From Croceicoccus pelagius (GTDB lineage: Bacteria; Pseudomonadota; Alphaproteobacteria; Sphingomonadales; Sphingomonadaceae): DNA of 64,000 nt. Every line of letters starts with the position of its first letter. Position 1 is the stretch's first letter. The DNA is taken from the NCBI RefSeq assembly GCF_001661915.1, contig NZ_LYWY01000006.1, forward strand, positions 62,001 through 126,000, given 5' to 3'. Of the stretch, positions 1 through 8,914 are shown in pieces. The translations under genes and the position numbers were made by a program. The notes below the pieces were generated by a model, which was not told where the DNA came from, made no database searches, and saw only the letters and a program-made list of their open reading frames with translations.

Positions 1-271
1 TGTCCTCGTAGGCGTCGATCGAAAATCCTTCCTTTGCCGCAAAGGCGAGGAAATAAAGCATGTGGCAGCTTGCCGCAGAGGCCAGAAGCGCCTCTTCCGG
101 ATCGACCGCGCTCTCGTCGATCAAAGCGGCGGGCAGGTAGCCCGGTGCCGCGCACCCGGGCACGACCGCGCCGCCGTCGAAATGCCACTCGTGACGACGG
201 TTGTAGCGATTGGTCGTGAAGACCTCGCCCTCGCCGATTTCCCAGCGGACAGTTGCCTTGTAATCACCCAT
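1..271 (-). CDS. OsmC family peroxide-detoxification-like protein (3' end outside window)
   Basis: Reading the minus strand from ATG at 271 gives about 90 residues that run off the window edge without a stop. They start MGDYKATVRWEIGEG and carry ALLASAASCHML near residue 69, the typical OsmC/Ohr-fold segment with the first of two redox cysteines. The second cysteine would lie outside. OsmC/Ohr proteins reduce organic or fatty-acid hydroperoxides in the cytoplasm. The gene starts 10 bases after the carboxylase stop, so the two probably share a transcript. Family membership is fairly sure; the exact substrate cannot be told. Confidence 0.75.
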   Translation of the reverse strand, partial: MGDYKATVRWEIGEGEVFTTNRYNRRHEWHFDGGAVVPGCAAPGYLPAALIDESAVDPEEALLASAASCHMLYFLAFAAKEGFSIDAYED

Positions 272-281
272 CGGGATGTCC

Positions 282-1814
282 TCAGAGCGGGATGTTGTCG
301 TGCTTTTTCCACGGGTTGGCCAGCTCCTTGTTGCGGAGCTTGCGCAGGCCGAGCGCGATGCGCTTGCGGGTTGAGTGCGGCATGATGACCTCGTCGATGA
401 AGCCCTTGCTCGCCGCCACGAACGGGTTGGCGAAGCGGTCTTCGTACTCCTTGGTCTTTTCCGCGATCTTCTCGGGGTTGTCGCGGTCCTGACGGAAGAT
501 GATCTCCACCGCGCCCTTCGCGCCCATCACGGCGATTTCGGCGGTCGGCCACGCGTAGTTGAGGTCGCCGCGAAGGTGCTTGGAGGCCATGACGTCGTAG
601 GCACCGCCATAGGCCTTGCGGGTGATGACGGTAATCTTCGGAACGGTCGCCTCGGCATAAGCGAAGAGCAGCTTGGCGCCGTGCTTGATGATGCCGTTAT
701 GCTCCTGCGCGGTGCCCGGGAGGAAGCCGGGCACGTCGACCAGCGTGACGATCGGAATATTGAAGGCGTCGCAGAAACGTACAAAGCGCGCGGCCTTCTT
801 CGAACTGTCGATGTCGAGCACGCCAGCCAGCACCATGGGCTGGTTCGCGACAACGCCGACAGTACGCCCTTCGACACGGCCGAAACCACAGATGATGTTC
901 GCCGCGTGCCTGGGCTGGATTTCGAAGAACTCGCCCTCGTCCACCGTCTTACGGATGACTTCGTGCATGTCGTAAGGCTGATTGGCCGAAGCCGGGATGA
1001 TCGTATCGAGGCTTTCCTCAAGACGGTCCCACGGGTCGTTCGTCGGACGCTCGGGCACGTCTTCGCGGTTTGACGCGGGCAGGAAGTCTATGAAATCGCG
1101 CGCCTGAAGCAGGGCGACGATGTCGTTTTCGCAGGCAAGATCGGCAACACCGGACTTCACGGTGTGCGTCGATGCACCGCCGAGTTCTTCCTGAGTGACA
1201 ACCTCGTTCGTGACGGTCTTCACGACCTCGGGGCCGGTGACGAACATGTACGAGCTGTCTTCGACCATGAAGATGAAGTCGGTCATGGAGGGCGAATAGA
1301 CCGCGCCGCCAGCACACGGCCCCATGATGAGCGAAAGCTGCGGAATCACGCCAGAGGCGAGCACGTTGCGTTGAAACACTTCAGCATAGCCGCCAAGCGA
1401 AGCAACGCCTTCCTGGATACGGGCACCGCCCGAATCGTTAAGACCGATGACCGGTGCGCCAACCTTCATCGCAGCGTCCATCACCTTGCAGATCTTCTCC
1501 GCGTGACGTTCCGACAGCGATCCGCCGAACACGGTGAAGTCCTGGCTGAAGACGTAGACGAGACGGCCATTGATCGTGCCCGAACCGGTGACGACGCCAT
1601 CGCCCGGTATATGCTGTTCCGCCATGCCGAAATCGACGCAGTTGTGTTCGACGTACATGTCGATTTCTTCGAAGCTGTCTTCGTCGAGCAGCACTTCAAG
1701 GCGTTCGCGCGCGGTCAAACGACCCTTGACGTGCTGGGCATCGATACGCTTTTGACCGCCGCCCAGCTTGGCTGCGGCGCGGCGACGTTCGACTTCGGCG
1801 ATATTGGCGGACAT
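282..1814 (-). CDS. pccB: Acyl-CoA (propionyl-CoA) carboxylase beta subunit
   Basis: The 510-residue protein has the full length of a PccB carboxyltransferase subunit, with an N-terminal and a C-terminal crotonase-like carboxyltransferase domain. Recognisable segments are [17 protein letters not shown] (biotin/CoA site), [15 protein letters not shown], and [19 protein letters not shown] in the C-terminal half. It transfers CO2 from biotin to propionyl-CoA, giving methylmalonyl-CoA for propionate, odd-chain fatty acid and branched amino acid breakdown. The divergent neighbour is a PccR-like regulator and the gap carries PccR-type palindromes, which supports propionyl-CoA rather than acetyl-CoA as substrate. 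The alpha (biotin) subunit is not in the window. Confidence 0.93.
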   Translation of the reverse strand: MSANIAEVERRRAAAKLGGGQKRIDAQHVKGRLTARERLEVLLDEDSFEEIDMYVEHNCVDFGMAEQHIPGDGVVTGSGTINGRLVYVFSQDFTVFGGSLSERHAEKICKVMDAAMKVGAPVIGLNDSGGARIQEGVASLGGYAEVFQRNVLASGVIPQLSLIMGPCAGGAVYSPSMTDFIFMVEDSSYMFVTGPEVVKTVTNEVVTQEELGGASTHTVKSGVADLACENDIVALLQARDFIDFLPASNREDVPERPTNDPWDRLEESLDTIIPASANQPYDMHEVIRKTVDEGEFFEIQPRHAANIICGFGRVEGRTVGVVANQPMVLAGVLDIDSSKKAARFVRFCDAFNIPIVTLVDVPGFLPGTAQEHNGIIKHGAKLLFAYAEATVPKITVITRKAYGGAYDVMASKHLRGDLNYAWPTAEIAVMGAKGAVEIIFRQDRDNPEKIAEKTKEYEDRFANPFVAASKGFIDEVIMPHSTRKRIALGLRKLRNKELANPWKKHDNIPL

Positions 1815-1892
1815 CCGGTCGGCTCCCTTCGGGCCGCGCTTGCGGCCTAACGTGACGAATTGCGCCTATCCTGTCCTTGGGCGGGCAAGTCC

Positions 1893-1940
1893 AATGCAAA
1901 TTTGCAAAATCAGGCGAAGTGGTTTTGCAAAACTTCGCAA
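1893..1940. promoter_or_regulatory. PccR-type operators (TTTGCAAA palindromes) between pccB and its regulator
   Basis: Two perfect TTTGCAAA palindromes lie at 1901-1908 and 1924-1931. Each has a degenerate partner octamer beside it: AATGCAAA at 1893-1900 and CTTCGCAA at 1933-1940. PccR regulators of propionyl-CoA metabolism are known to bind TTTGCAAA motifs. The pair sits in the divergent promoter region, about 20 bases before the regulator start, so it probably controls pccB and the regulator itself. Confidence 0.75.
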
Positions 1941-1961
1941 GACCGGTAAGACGTTCCGGTC

Positions 1962-3365
1962 ATGAGCAAACCACAACGGATCTTCGCTGGCCAGTCCGTC
2001 CGTGCCCTGCGTGAACGTCACGGCATGAAGCAGGCGGCGATGGCGAGTGCGCTGTCGATCTCGGTCTCATACCTTTCGCAGATCGAGAATGACGACCGCC
2101 CGTTAACCGCGCCGATCCTGGCCACCCTCACCCGCCGCTTCGGCATGGAGCGTGACGAGATCGGCGGTGAAAGTTCCGACGCGCGGGCAGAGGCGCTGCT
2201 GCAGGCCGCATCGGACCCGATCTTCGCAGAACCGCTGGACGAGGCGCTGGCCACCCGCGCAGTGCGCCAGTTGCCGCACCTTGCCGAAAGGTTCGTCTCG
2301 CTCCACCGCGCTTATCGCGATGCGGGGGAGCGGCTGCAGATCCTCGACGAAGCACTGGGCGCGGGCACTGACAGCACGGCGCGACTGCCGTGGGAAGACG
2401 TTCGCGACTGGTTTCACGATGCCGGCAACTACATCGACACGCTGGACCGCGCGGCCCAGCAGCTTGCTGCACGCCTTTCGGGCGATGCCCCCTCACCCGG
2501 CACTTACGCGCTGGAGCGGTTCGGGCAGAATGCCCTGGGCCTTTGCGTCGTCGAAGGAGACGGCAGCGTACTTCGCAAGCTGGAGGCGAACCGCATTGTC
2601 CTCGACAGCGCGCAGCCACCCGAAACCCGCCGGTTCCAACTCGCCCACCAGATCGTCGCCATCGCGCTGGAGAGCGAAATTGCAGGCGTCGTAGAGGCGT
2701 CGGGCCTTGCGACGCAGGCCGCGCGGCAACTGCTGGCCGTAGGCCTTGCGAACTATACGGCAGGCGCGCTGCTAATGCCTTACACCGCCTTCCGCGAGGC
2801 GGCGCTGGAGGAACGGCACGACATTGACCGGCTGACCCGCCGCTTTGCGGTCAGCTTCGAGCAGGCCTGCCACCGCCTTTCCACGCTGCAACGCCCGGAC
2901 GAGCGCGGCATCCCCTTCTTCTTCTGCCGCGTCGACATGGCGGGCAACATCACCAAGCGCCACTCTGCCACACGGCTCCAGTTCGCGCGGTTCGGCGGCG
3001 CCTGCCCCTTGTGGATCGTGCACGAGGCGGTCGCGATCCCCGACCGCATCCTGACGCAGCTGGCCGAAATGCCCGACGGGGTGCGCTATGTCTCTATGGC
3101 CAAGGGTCTGGTCAAACCGTCAGGCAGCTTCGCGCGCCCTCCGCGCCGTTACGCGGTGGCGCTGGGGTGCGAGGCGGAGCATGCGGAGAGCTTCATCTAC
3201 GCCGACGGACTGGACCTTGCCGCGCGTTCGGCCGCGACGCCCATCGGGACAAGCTGTCGCATCTGCCCGCGCGAAAACTGCGACCAGCGCGCCTTTCCGC
3301 CCGGCGACCGCACAATCGTGGTCGACCGCAATGAACGCGGAGTCGTGCCCTATTCAATCGGTTGA
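1962..3365 (+). CDS. pccR: XRE-family short-chain acyl-CoA regulator, PccR-like
   Basis: The protein has 467 residues. Residues 8-65 form an XRE helix-turn-helix (LRERHGMKQAAMASAL, then SVSYLSQIENDDRPL). An IrrE/ImmA-like middle follows, then a C-terminal domain with four cysteines (GTSCRICPRENCDQRAFPP), the layout of the short-chain fatty acid regulator family (PccR, RamB, MccR). These proteins sense a CoA metabolite and control propionyl-CoA carboxylase or the glyoxylate and methylcitrate pathways. It is divergent from pccB, with TTTGCAAA sites between them. The ATG at 1962 has no strong ribosome site, so translation may be leaderless or weak. The assignment to PccR rests on context. Confidence 0.85.
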   Translation: MSKPQRIFAGQSVRALRERHGMKQAAMASALSISVSYLSQIENDDRPLTAPILATLTRRFGMERDEIGGESSDARAEALLQAASDPIFAEPLDEALATRAVRQLPHLAERFVSLHRAYRDAGERLQILDEALGAGTDSTARLPWEDVRDWFHDAGNYIDTLDRAAQQLAARLSGDAPSPGTYALERFGQNALGLCVVEGDGSVLRKLEANRIVLDSAQPPETRRFQLAHQIVAIALESEIAGVVEASGLATQAARQLLAVGLANYTAGALLMPYTAFREAALEERHDIDRLTRRFAVSFEQACHRLSTLQRPDERGIPFFFCRVDMAGNITKRHSATRLQFARFGGACPLWIVHEAVAIPDRILTQLAEMPDGVRYVSMAKGLVKPSGSFARPPRRYAVALGCEAEHAESFIYADGLDLAARSAATPIGTSCRICPRENCDQRAFPPGDRTIVVDRNERGVVPYSIG

Positions 3366-3371
3366 GATAGC

Positions 3372-3677
3372 TCAGGCCGCGCCGAAGATGCCGACCGCGC
3401 CTTCTGCCCAGATCAGCATGATGGTCAGGAGCAGAACCCCGATACCCGCGATGCGAAACGTCTGCCCGCCGATCCGGCGCATGATCCATTCGACGCCGAG
3501 GCCGAGCCCGCCCAGCAGCAGTGCGGCAAACAGGAAGTCCCCCGGCCCCCAATGCACTTCGCGCGTGAACTGCATGGCAATCGCCGGCAGCAGCAGAAGT
3601 GCGCCGATGACACTCCACATCAGGACACGGGGAAGTCCGTGCAAGGGATCGCTTCGCTCTCCGGCGAAAGAGTTCAT
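3372..3677 (-). CDS. Small integral membrane protein of unknown function
   Basis: The chosen ATG at 3677 has a good ribosome site (AGAGGAG) 9 bases upstream and gives 101 residues. The longer open frame to 3929 would overlap the next gene and has no membrane-protein character at its start. Three hydrophobic stretches are visible: residues about 20-40 (VLMWSVIGALLLLPAIAM), 48-66 (FLFAALLLGGLGLGV) and 75-100 (IAGIGVLLLTIMLIWAEGAVG). I recognise no family. Its stop lies 6 bases from the end of the convergent pccR gene. Confidence 0.6.
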   Translation of the reverse strand: MNSFAGERSDPLHGLPRVLMWSVIGALLLLPAIAMQFTREVHWGPGDFLFAALLLGGLGLGVEWIMRRIGGQTFRIAGIGVLLLTIMLIWAEGAVGIFGAA

Positions 3678-3750
3678 GTGGGGGGCACTCCTCTCTTGCC
3701 GCGATCTTCGTTTCTCGCCCCGCGATAGGCAACCCCTTTTCCGCGAGGCT

Positions 3751-4767
3751 TCAGGAGACAACCGCCTCCAGTACTGCGATGGTGCCCGCGCCGGCATCGA
3801 TCTCGACCTCAACGCCGAGCGGAATACTAAGCTGATTGCGGATATGGCCGATGTTGGCGCCAAGAAAAGCCGGAACGCCCAAGGGTTCGACCCATTGGCG
3901 CACCACGTCGGGAACGGTAAAGCCTGCATAGTCGGGCTCTTCAGTCGCGCAGCGGGTGCATTGGCCGAAGACGACGCCGGACAACCTGCCGAGAATGCCG
4001 GAAAGCGAGAGCTGGCTCAGCATCCTGTCGATCCGGTATTCAGCCTCTCCAATGTCCTCAAGGAACAGGATCGCCCCATCGAAGTCTGGCAGCCAAGGCG
4101 TACCGACCAGCGCCGCCAGGACAGTGAGGTTCCCGCCCAGCATCCGTCCGCGCGCCTTGCCGGGTGTGATCGTCCCGAACGGGATCGGCAGGTCCGCCCT
4201 CGCCCCGCCCAGGACCGGAGCCGACCCTGCGAAGGCGAGCCACCAGAAGCTTTCCCAGCTGGTCTTGAGCCAACTGCTCGCCATGTTCGGCGCACTGATC
4301 GTAGGGTATCCGGCCTTCGCGGCGAAAGCCAGGTGAAGGCCCGTCACGTCGCTGAAGCCAACCAGCAGTTTCGGATGGCGCCGGATGAGGCCCCAGTCCA
4401 GCAAAGAGAGGATGCGCGCCGAACCCCAACCGCCCCTTATCGCAAAGATGGCGCGGACTTCGCCGTCTGCGAACATCGCGTTGATGTCGGAAGCACGCTG
4501 CTCGTCGGTTCCCGCCAGATAGCCGAAGCGTTCGCCGACGTGCGCGCCGAAACGTGGCACAAGCCCCATGCCCTCGACGGTATGGCGGACACGCGCCAGC
4601 GCCTCTGGGCCTGACGTATAGCCAGCCGGTTCGACCAGCCCCACGACATCGCCTTCGCGAAGCCGCGGCGGCTTTACGGCACGCTTGTGGGCACAAACCG
4701 GCGCGGGAGAAAGGGCAAGCCCCGTGGCCGCGCCCAGTCCCGCCAGTGCCGACCGCCGCGTCGTCAA
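3751..4767 (-). CDS. S66-family LD-carboxypeptidase with Tat-like signal peptide
   Basis: This peptidase removes the terminal D-alanine from murein tetrapeptides during cell-wall recycling. The S66 triad is recognisable: nucleophile serine in LVGFSDVTGLH, glutamate in ILFLEDIGEAEY, histidine in GANIGHIRNQLS. The start is best placed at TTG 4767, which overlaps the stop of the upstream reductase gene (TTGA). It gives 338 residues beginning TTRRSALAGLGAATGLALS and ending the leader at PVCA, a twin-arginine-like export signal. Longer upstream frames would lie inside the reductase gene. Most LdcA proteins act in the cytoplasm, so an exported form is unusual. Confidence 0.82.
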   Translation of the reverse strand: MTTRRSALAGLGAATGLALSPAPVCAHKRAVKPPRLREGDVVGLVEPAGYTSGPEALARVRHTVEGMGLVPRFGAHVGERFGYLAGTDEQRASDINAMFADGEVRAIFAIRGGWGSARILSLLDWGLIRRHPKLLVGFSDVTGLHLAFAAKAGYPTISAPNMASSWLKTSWESFWWLAFAGSAPVLGGARADLPIPFGTITPGKARGRMLGGNLTVLAALVGTPWLPDFDGAILFLEDIGEAEYRIDRMLSQLSLSGILGRLSGVVFGQCTRCATEEPDYAGFTVPDVVRQWVEPLGVPAFLGANIGHIRNQLSIPLGVEVEIDAGAGTIAVLEAVVS

Positions 4768-6110
4768 CGCATCAGCACCAGTTCCTCGGCCATGCTGGGA
4801 TGCAGGGCCACTGTGTTGTCGAAGTCCTGCTTGGTCAGGCCCGCTTTCACCGCGATGGCCGCAGCCTGCAGGATTTCCGGCGCATCGGGTCCGATCATGT
4901 GGAGGCCCAGCACTTTTTCTGTCGGAACCTCGACGATCAGTTTGTACAGCCCACGCTCCTGCCGCCGCGCAAAGACGTTCTTCATCGGGCGGAAGTCGGA
5001 GGAATAGACCTTGATGTTGCCATAAGTATTGCGCGCCTCGCCCTCGGTCAGGCCAACACCAGCCAGCGGCGGCTGGGAGAAAACGGCGCTCGGCACGCAA
5101 TCGTAGTCGACGGTCGAAGGCTTGTCTCCGAACACGGTATCGGCAAAGGCCTGGCCTTCGCGGATCGCGACGGGCGTCAACTGAATACGGTCGGTCACGT
5201 CGCCAACGGCATAGATGCTGTCGCAGCTCGTTCTCGAATATTCGTCGACCGGGATTTCGCCATTTTCGCCCAGTTCGATGCCCGCGGTCTCAAGACCCAG
5301 CCCATCGGTCTTCGGCCGACGGCCCGTCGCGACGAGGATCTGGTCCGCGATGATCGGGTCCTGACCTTCAAGGTGCACATCGAAGGCACCGTCCTCGCGC
5401 TTGACGACTTTCTGGAACGGACAATGGAACTTGTATTCGATCCCCCGGCTCATCGTGATCTGCAGCAACCGGTCCCGCAAGCTCTCGTCATAGCCGCGCA
5501 GGATCACGTTCGACCGGTTCACGACCGTCACGTGGCTGCCCAGCGCGTTAAGGATTCCGGCGAATTCGAGCGCGATGTAGCCCGCGCCCGCGATGACCAC
5601 CCGCTTGGGCAGTTCATCAAGATGAAAGACCTCGTTCGAGGTGATGCAGTGTTCCGATCCTTCGAACTCGGGAACGAAAGGCCAGCCGCCGACCGCGACC
5701 AATATGTATTTTGCGCTGATTTCCCGGCCGGACGACAGCTTGACGGTATTGCTGCCGTTAACCACGGCACGCTCCATGATCCGCTCCACCCCGTGGCTTT
5801 CGAGCGTTTTTTCGTAAAGACCGTTCAACCTGTCGACGTCGCCCAAAACGTGATCGCGCAGCCGATTCCAGTCAAACTTCGCATTTTCGAACGACCATCC
5901 GTAATTTTCGGCGTCTTCGAGGTCTTCTGCGAAGTGGCTACCATAAACTAGCAGCTTCTTGGGCACGCAACCGCGAATGACGCAGGTTCCGCCAATCCTG
6001 TACTCTTCCGCGATGGCCACCTTCGCGCCGTGGGAGGCTGCGACACGGGCAGCGCGCACGCCCCCGGAGCCTGCACCAATTACGAAAAGGTCGTAGTCAA
6101 AGTCTGCCAT
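4764..6110 (-). CDS. gor: Glutathione-disulfide reductase
   Basis: The 448-residue flavoprotein has the FAD Rossmann motif GAGSGGVRAARVA near the start, the redox disulfide GGTCVIRGCVPKK near residue 45, a second dinucleotide fold (VIAGAGYIALEFAG) and the C-terminal HPSMAEE His-Glu pair that protonates the thiol. NADPH-dependent reduction of oxidised glutathione in the cytoplasm is the expected role. The ATG at 6110 has AGGAGA just upstream. It overlaps the LD-carboxypeptidase start by four bases, so the two are probably co-translated although their functions differ. Confidence 0.92.
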   Translation of the reverse strand: MADFDYDLFVIGAGSGGVRAARVAASHGAKVAIAEEYRIGGTCVIRGCVPKKLLVYGSHFAEDLEDAENYGWSFENAKFDWNRLRDHVLGDVDRLNGLYEKTLESHGVERIMERAVVNGSNTVKLSSGREISAKYILVAVGGWPFVPEFEGSEHCITSNEVFHLDELPKRVVIAGAGYIALEFAGILNALGSHVTVVNRSNVILRGYDESLRDRLLQITMSRGIEYKFHCPFQKVVKREDGAFDVHLEGQDPIIADQILVATGRRPKTDGLGLETAGIELGENGEIPVDEYSRTSCDSIYAVGDVTDRIQLTPVAIREGQAFADTVFGDKPSTVDYDCVPSAVFSQPPLAGVGLTEGEARNTYGNIKVYSSDFRPMKNVFARRQERGLYKLIVEVPTEKVLGLHMIGPDAPEILQAAAIAVKAGLTKQDFDNTVALHPSMAEELVLMR

Positions 6111-6199
6111 GGGGTCTCCTGGTCCAAGCCGGTCCAGTACATAGGAATGCCGCGCCGGATCGCAAATGCGTTAACGCGAACAGGTATCGATGGTGGTAG

Positions 6200-6370
6200 A
6201 GACGGCCCACCGAAGTCATCAAGGGCCAGATCTCGACCGCGCTGCTATCAGCCGCACCGACGCTCGACAGCGTGGTCGACACCGCGACCCGCACGATGGG
6301 TGTGCGCCTCGGCATTGCCGACACGCGGGTCAACGCGATGAAGTGCGGCCTTCCGACACTGGTGGCGTAA
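6200..6370 (+). pseudogene. Remnant of a protein C-terminus (TadG-like?)
   Basis: Between gor and pgi one plus-strand frame stays open for 56 codons from after a TAG at 6197 to TAA at 6368-6370. It ends with TMGVRLGIADTRVNAMKCG and TLVA, which looks like coding sequence and recalls the tail of TadG-like pilus-assembly or DUF2134 proteins. There is no start codon except an internal ATG 24 codons before the stop, and no ribosome site. I read it as the 3' scrap of a deleted gene. The TadG resemblance is from memory and weak. Confidence 0.35.
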
Positions 6371-6400
6371 GGGGCGCTGGCTGCGGGAGTGTTGGGCGCC

Positions 6401-7933
6401 TCAGTCCTTCAGGCCCGCAGCCGCCAGCAGTGCTTCTGTGCTGGGATCGAAGCCCTCGCCCCCGCCAGCCGCGATCTGGTTGGCGATCTGCTTGCCAAGT
6501 TCCACCCCGAACTGGTCGAACGGGTTGATGCCGAGCAGGACCGCGTTTGCGAAGGTGCGATGTTCGTGAAACGCGATCAGCGCGCCGAGCGTTGCCGGGT
6601 CCATCTTGTCGCACAGGATCGTTGTCGAGGGGCGGTTTCCCGGATAGGCCCGCGCCCCGTCATCGCTCTCCTTGCCCGCCATCAGCGCCGCGCCTTGTGC
6701 GAAACAGTTGGTCAGCAGGATCGCGTGGTGCTCGGGGTCGAGATCGTGCCCCGGCTGCTTCACCGCGATAAAGTCCACCGGCACTTCTACCGTGCCCTGA
6801 TGCAGCAGCTGGAACACCGCGTGCTGTGCATCGGTGCCTACCCCGCCCCAGGTGATCGGCGCGCTCTGCCGGCCCAGTGGCGATCCGTCGGCAAGGACAG
6901 ACTTGCCGTTCGATTCCATCTCCAGCTGCTGAAGATAATCAGGGAACAGGGCCAGCCGCTCGTCATAGGCAAATACCGCGCGCGTCTGGCAGCCGCGAAG
7001 CTGGACATACATGAGGTCGACGAAAGCAGCACGCAACGGCAGGTTCGCAAAACCGTCGGTATCGGCGAAATGCCGGTCAACAGCAGCAGCGCCTTCGAGA
7101 AACTCGGCAAAACCGTCCCAGCCGAGCGCGATGGCAACCGGAAAGCCGATCGAGGACCAGAGCGAATAGCGCCCGCCGACGCTTTCGGAAAACGGCAGAA
7201 CGCGGGTTTCATCGACACCCCACTCGACTGCCTTGTCCGGGCTGGCGGTCAGGGCGACGACCTTGCCGTAGGGATCGGGCACGCCCGATTCCTCCAGCCA
7301 CTGGATCGCGCTGGCCGCGTTGGTCATCGTCTCGATCGTGGTGAAAGTCTTGGATGCAACCGCGATCATCGTCGTCGCCGGATCGCAGACCTCGAAAGCC
7401 GCTTCCAGCGCATTGCCGTCGATGTTGGAGACGACATGGACATCGACCGGCGCGCGCCACTCCGCCGTCGGACGGGCGAGCGCGTCGATGGCGAGAGCCG
7501 GCCCCAGTGCCGAACCGCCGATGCCGATATGGATCAGGTGCTTTACGGGTCCGAACACGCCGTCATGTATCGCCTCGACCAACCCGCGCATCCGCATGTG
7601 GAAGGCGTCTGCCTCGGCCACGCTCTCGTCAGCGCCGATCCCGCGCTGGGCGGTATGTTCGGCTGCGCGCCCCTCGGTCGGGTTGGCCATGCCGCCGCCC
7701 AGCATCGTTTCGCGCGCGGCGTCGAAACCGGCGGCTTCGGCCAGAGCCTCGAACCTTGCGACCAGATCGGCGGACAGATGCGTCTTGGACCAGTCGAAAT
7801 AGACTTCCGATTCCTCTACGGTCAGCGTCGCCGAATAAGTCCCCACCCGGTCTGCATCGGCAGCGAACAGCTCTTTCAGCGTCGCGGTCGGCGTGTTTTC
7901 AAGGGCAGTCCAGCAGGCGGCGGTATCGGTCAT
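6401..7933 (-). CDS. pgi: Glucose-6-phosphate isomerase
   Basis: The 510-residue enzyme interconverts glucose-6-phosphate and fructose-6-phosphate. Family signatures are visible: HIGIGGSALGPALAI, VGGRYSLWSSIGFPVAIALG and the C-terminal FDQFGVELGKQIAN pattern, plus LSADLVARFEALAEAAGF near the start. Length is close to other proteobacterial Pgi proteins. The gene is divergent from lepB across a short gap (7934-8007). Glycolysis in Sphingomonadales often runs through Entner-Doudoroff, so its main duty here may be gluconeogenesis; that is inference. Confidence 0.93.
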   Translation of the reverse strand: MTDTAACWTALENTPTATLKELFAADADRVGTYSATLTVEESEVYFDWSKTHLSADLVARFEALAEAAGFDAARETMLGGGMANPTEGRAAEHTAQRGIGADESVAEADAFHMRMRGLVEAIHDGVFGPVKHLIHIGIGGSALGPALAIDALARPTAEWRAPVDVHVVSNIDGNALEAAFEVCDPATTMIAVASKTFTTIETMTNAASAIQWLEESGVPDPYGKVVALTASPDKAVEWGVDETRVLPFSESVGGRYSLWSSIGFPVAIALGWDGFAEFLEGAAAVDRHFADTDGFANLPLRAAFVDLMYVQLRGCQTRAVFAYDERLALFPDYLQQLEMESNGKSVLADGSPLGRQSAPITWGGVGTDAQHAVFQLLHQGTVEVPVDFIAVKQPGHDLDPEHHAILLTNCFAQGAALMAGKESDDGARAYPGNRPSTTILCDKMDPATLGALIAFHEHRTFANAVLLGINPFDQFGVELGKQIANQIAAGGGEGFDPSTEALLAAAGLKD

Positions 7934-8007
7934 CGGGCGGATCGGTCCTTCGTTTTGCTTTGCAACACCGGGTTACTGCCCTATGCCGCGCAGGCTTACC
8001 AGTGGGC

Positions 8008-8907
8008 ATGGATGAAACACCTCGAATGCGATTGAAATTCGGCAAAGGGAAAGACGTGGACGCCGCAGATTCAGGCGCCGCTCCCGCGAAAAAGGAAAAG
8101 AAAGAAGACAGCTTTGTCGTCTTCCTCGTGAAGCTGGCGGTCGTCGTCTTCATCTTCCGTAGCTTCATATTTTCGCCCTTCTCGATTCCGTCGGAATCGA
8201 TGCTGCCGCGCCTCCTCATCGGTGACTACCTGCTCGCTGCGAAGTGGCCCTACGGCTACACTCGCTATTCGCTGCCCTTCAACCTGCCGCTGATCCCGGG
8301 CCGTATCCTTGCGTCCGATCCTGAACGTGGCGACATCGCCGTATTCAAGGCGCCGCCTACGGCAGAACTGGACTATATCAAGCGCGTCATCGGCCTGCCC
8401 GGTGACCAGATCCAGATGCGCGACGGCACACTTTATATCAACGGCGACGAAGTGAAGAAGCGCAAGATCAACGACTTCATGCTGCCGATCACGCAGAACA
8501 TGATCGACGCTGCCGCGCTCGATGGGCGTCCTTCGCCCTGCGCCCGCACCGATTTCGAGGAAATGGACGAGGCCGGTCAGGGCTTCTGCCGCTATCCCCG
8601 CTATATCGAGACTCTGCCAGAAGGCCGCAGCTACGAAGTGCTCGACATCGCGATCACGCCGCAAGACAACACCCGAGTGTTCACCGTTCCGACAGGTCAT
8701 GTCTTCATGATGGGCGACAACCGCGACAATTCCGAAGACAGCCGCTTTGCGGCCGAAGTCGGTGGCGGTGTCGGCATGGTGCCGATGGAAAACCTCGTTG
8801 GGCGGGCCGAAATCATGATGTGGTCGACCGACGGTTCGGCGCAGTGGCTGCTTCCCTGGACCTGGTTCACTGCCGCGCGCTGGGACCGGCTCGGCACTAC
8901 CTTCTGA
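8008..8907 (+). CDS. lepB: Signal peptidase I
   Basis: The product cleaves Sec signal peptides at the periplasmic face of the inner membrane. One membrane segment (FVVFLVKLAVVVFIFRSFI) is followed by the catalytic serine in PSESMLPRLLIGDY, the general-base lysine in YIKRVIGLPGDQI and the box E motif MGDNRDNSEDSR. With ATG 8008 it has 299 residues. In-frame alternatives are ATG 8026 and GTG 8056; the last has the best ribosome site (AGGGAAAG). The charged N-terminus makes the exact start uncertain. It begins the lepB-rnc-era cluster that is common in alphaproteobacteria. Confidence 0.92.
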   Translation: MDETPRMRLKFGKGKDVDAADSGAAPAKKEKKEDSFVVFLVKLAVVVFIFRSFIFSPFSIPSESMLPRLLIGDYLLAAKWPYGYTRYSLPFNLPLIPGRILASDPERGDIAVFKAPPTAELDYIKRVIGLPGDQIQMRDGTLYINGDEVKKRKINDFMLPITQNMIDAAALDGRPSPCARTDFEEMDEAGQGFCRYPRYIETLPEGRSYEVLDIAITPQDNTRVFTVPTGHVFMMGDNRDNSEDSRFAAEVGGGVGMVPMENLVGRAEIMMWSTDGSAQWLLPWTWFTAARWDRLGTTF

Positions 8908-8914
8908 TCCGATC

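Noticed and set aside
6389-8035. A 548-codon plus-strand frame over pgi
   Set aside because: It is the antisense shadow of pgi and would overlap lepB.
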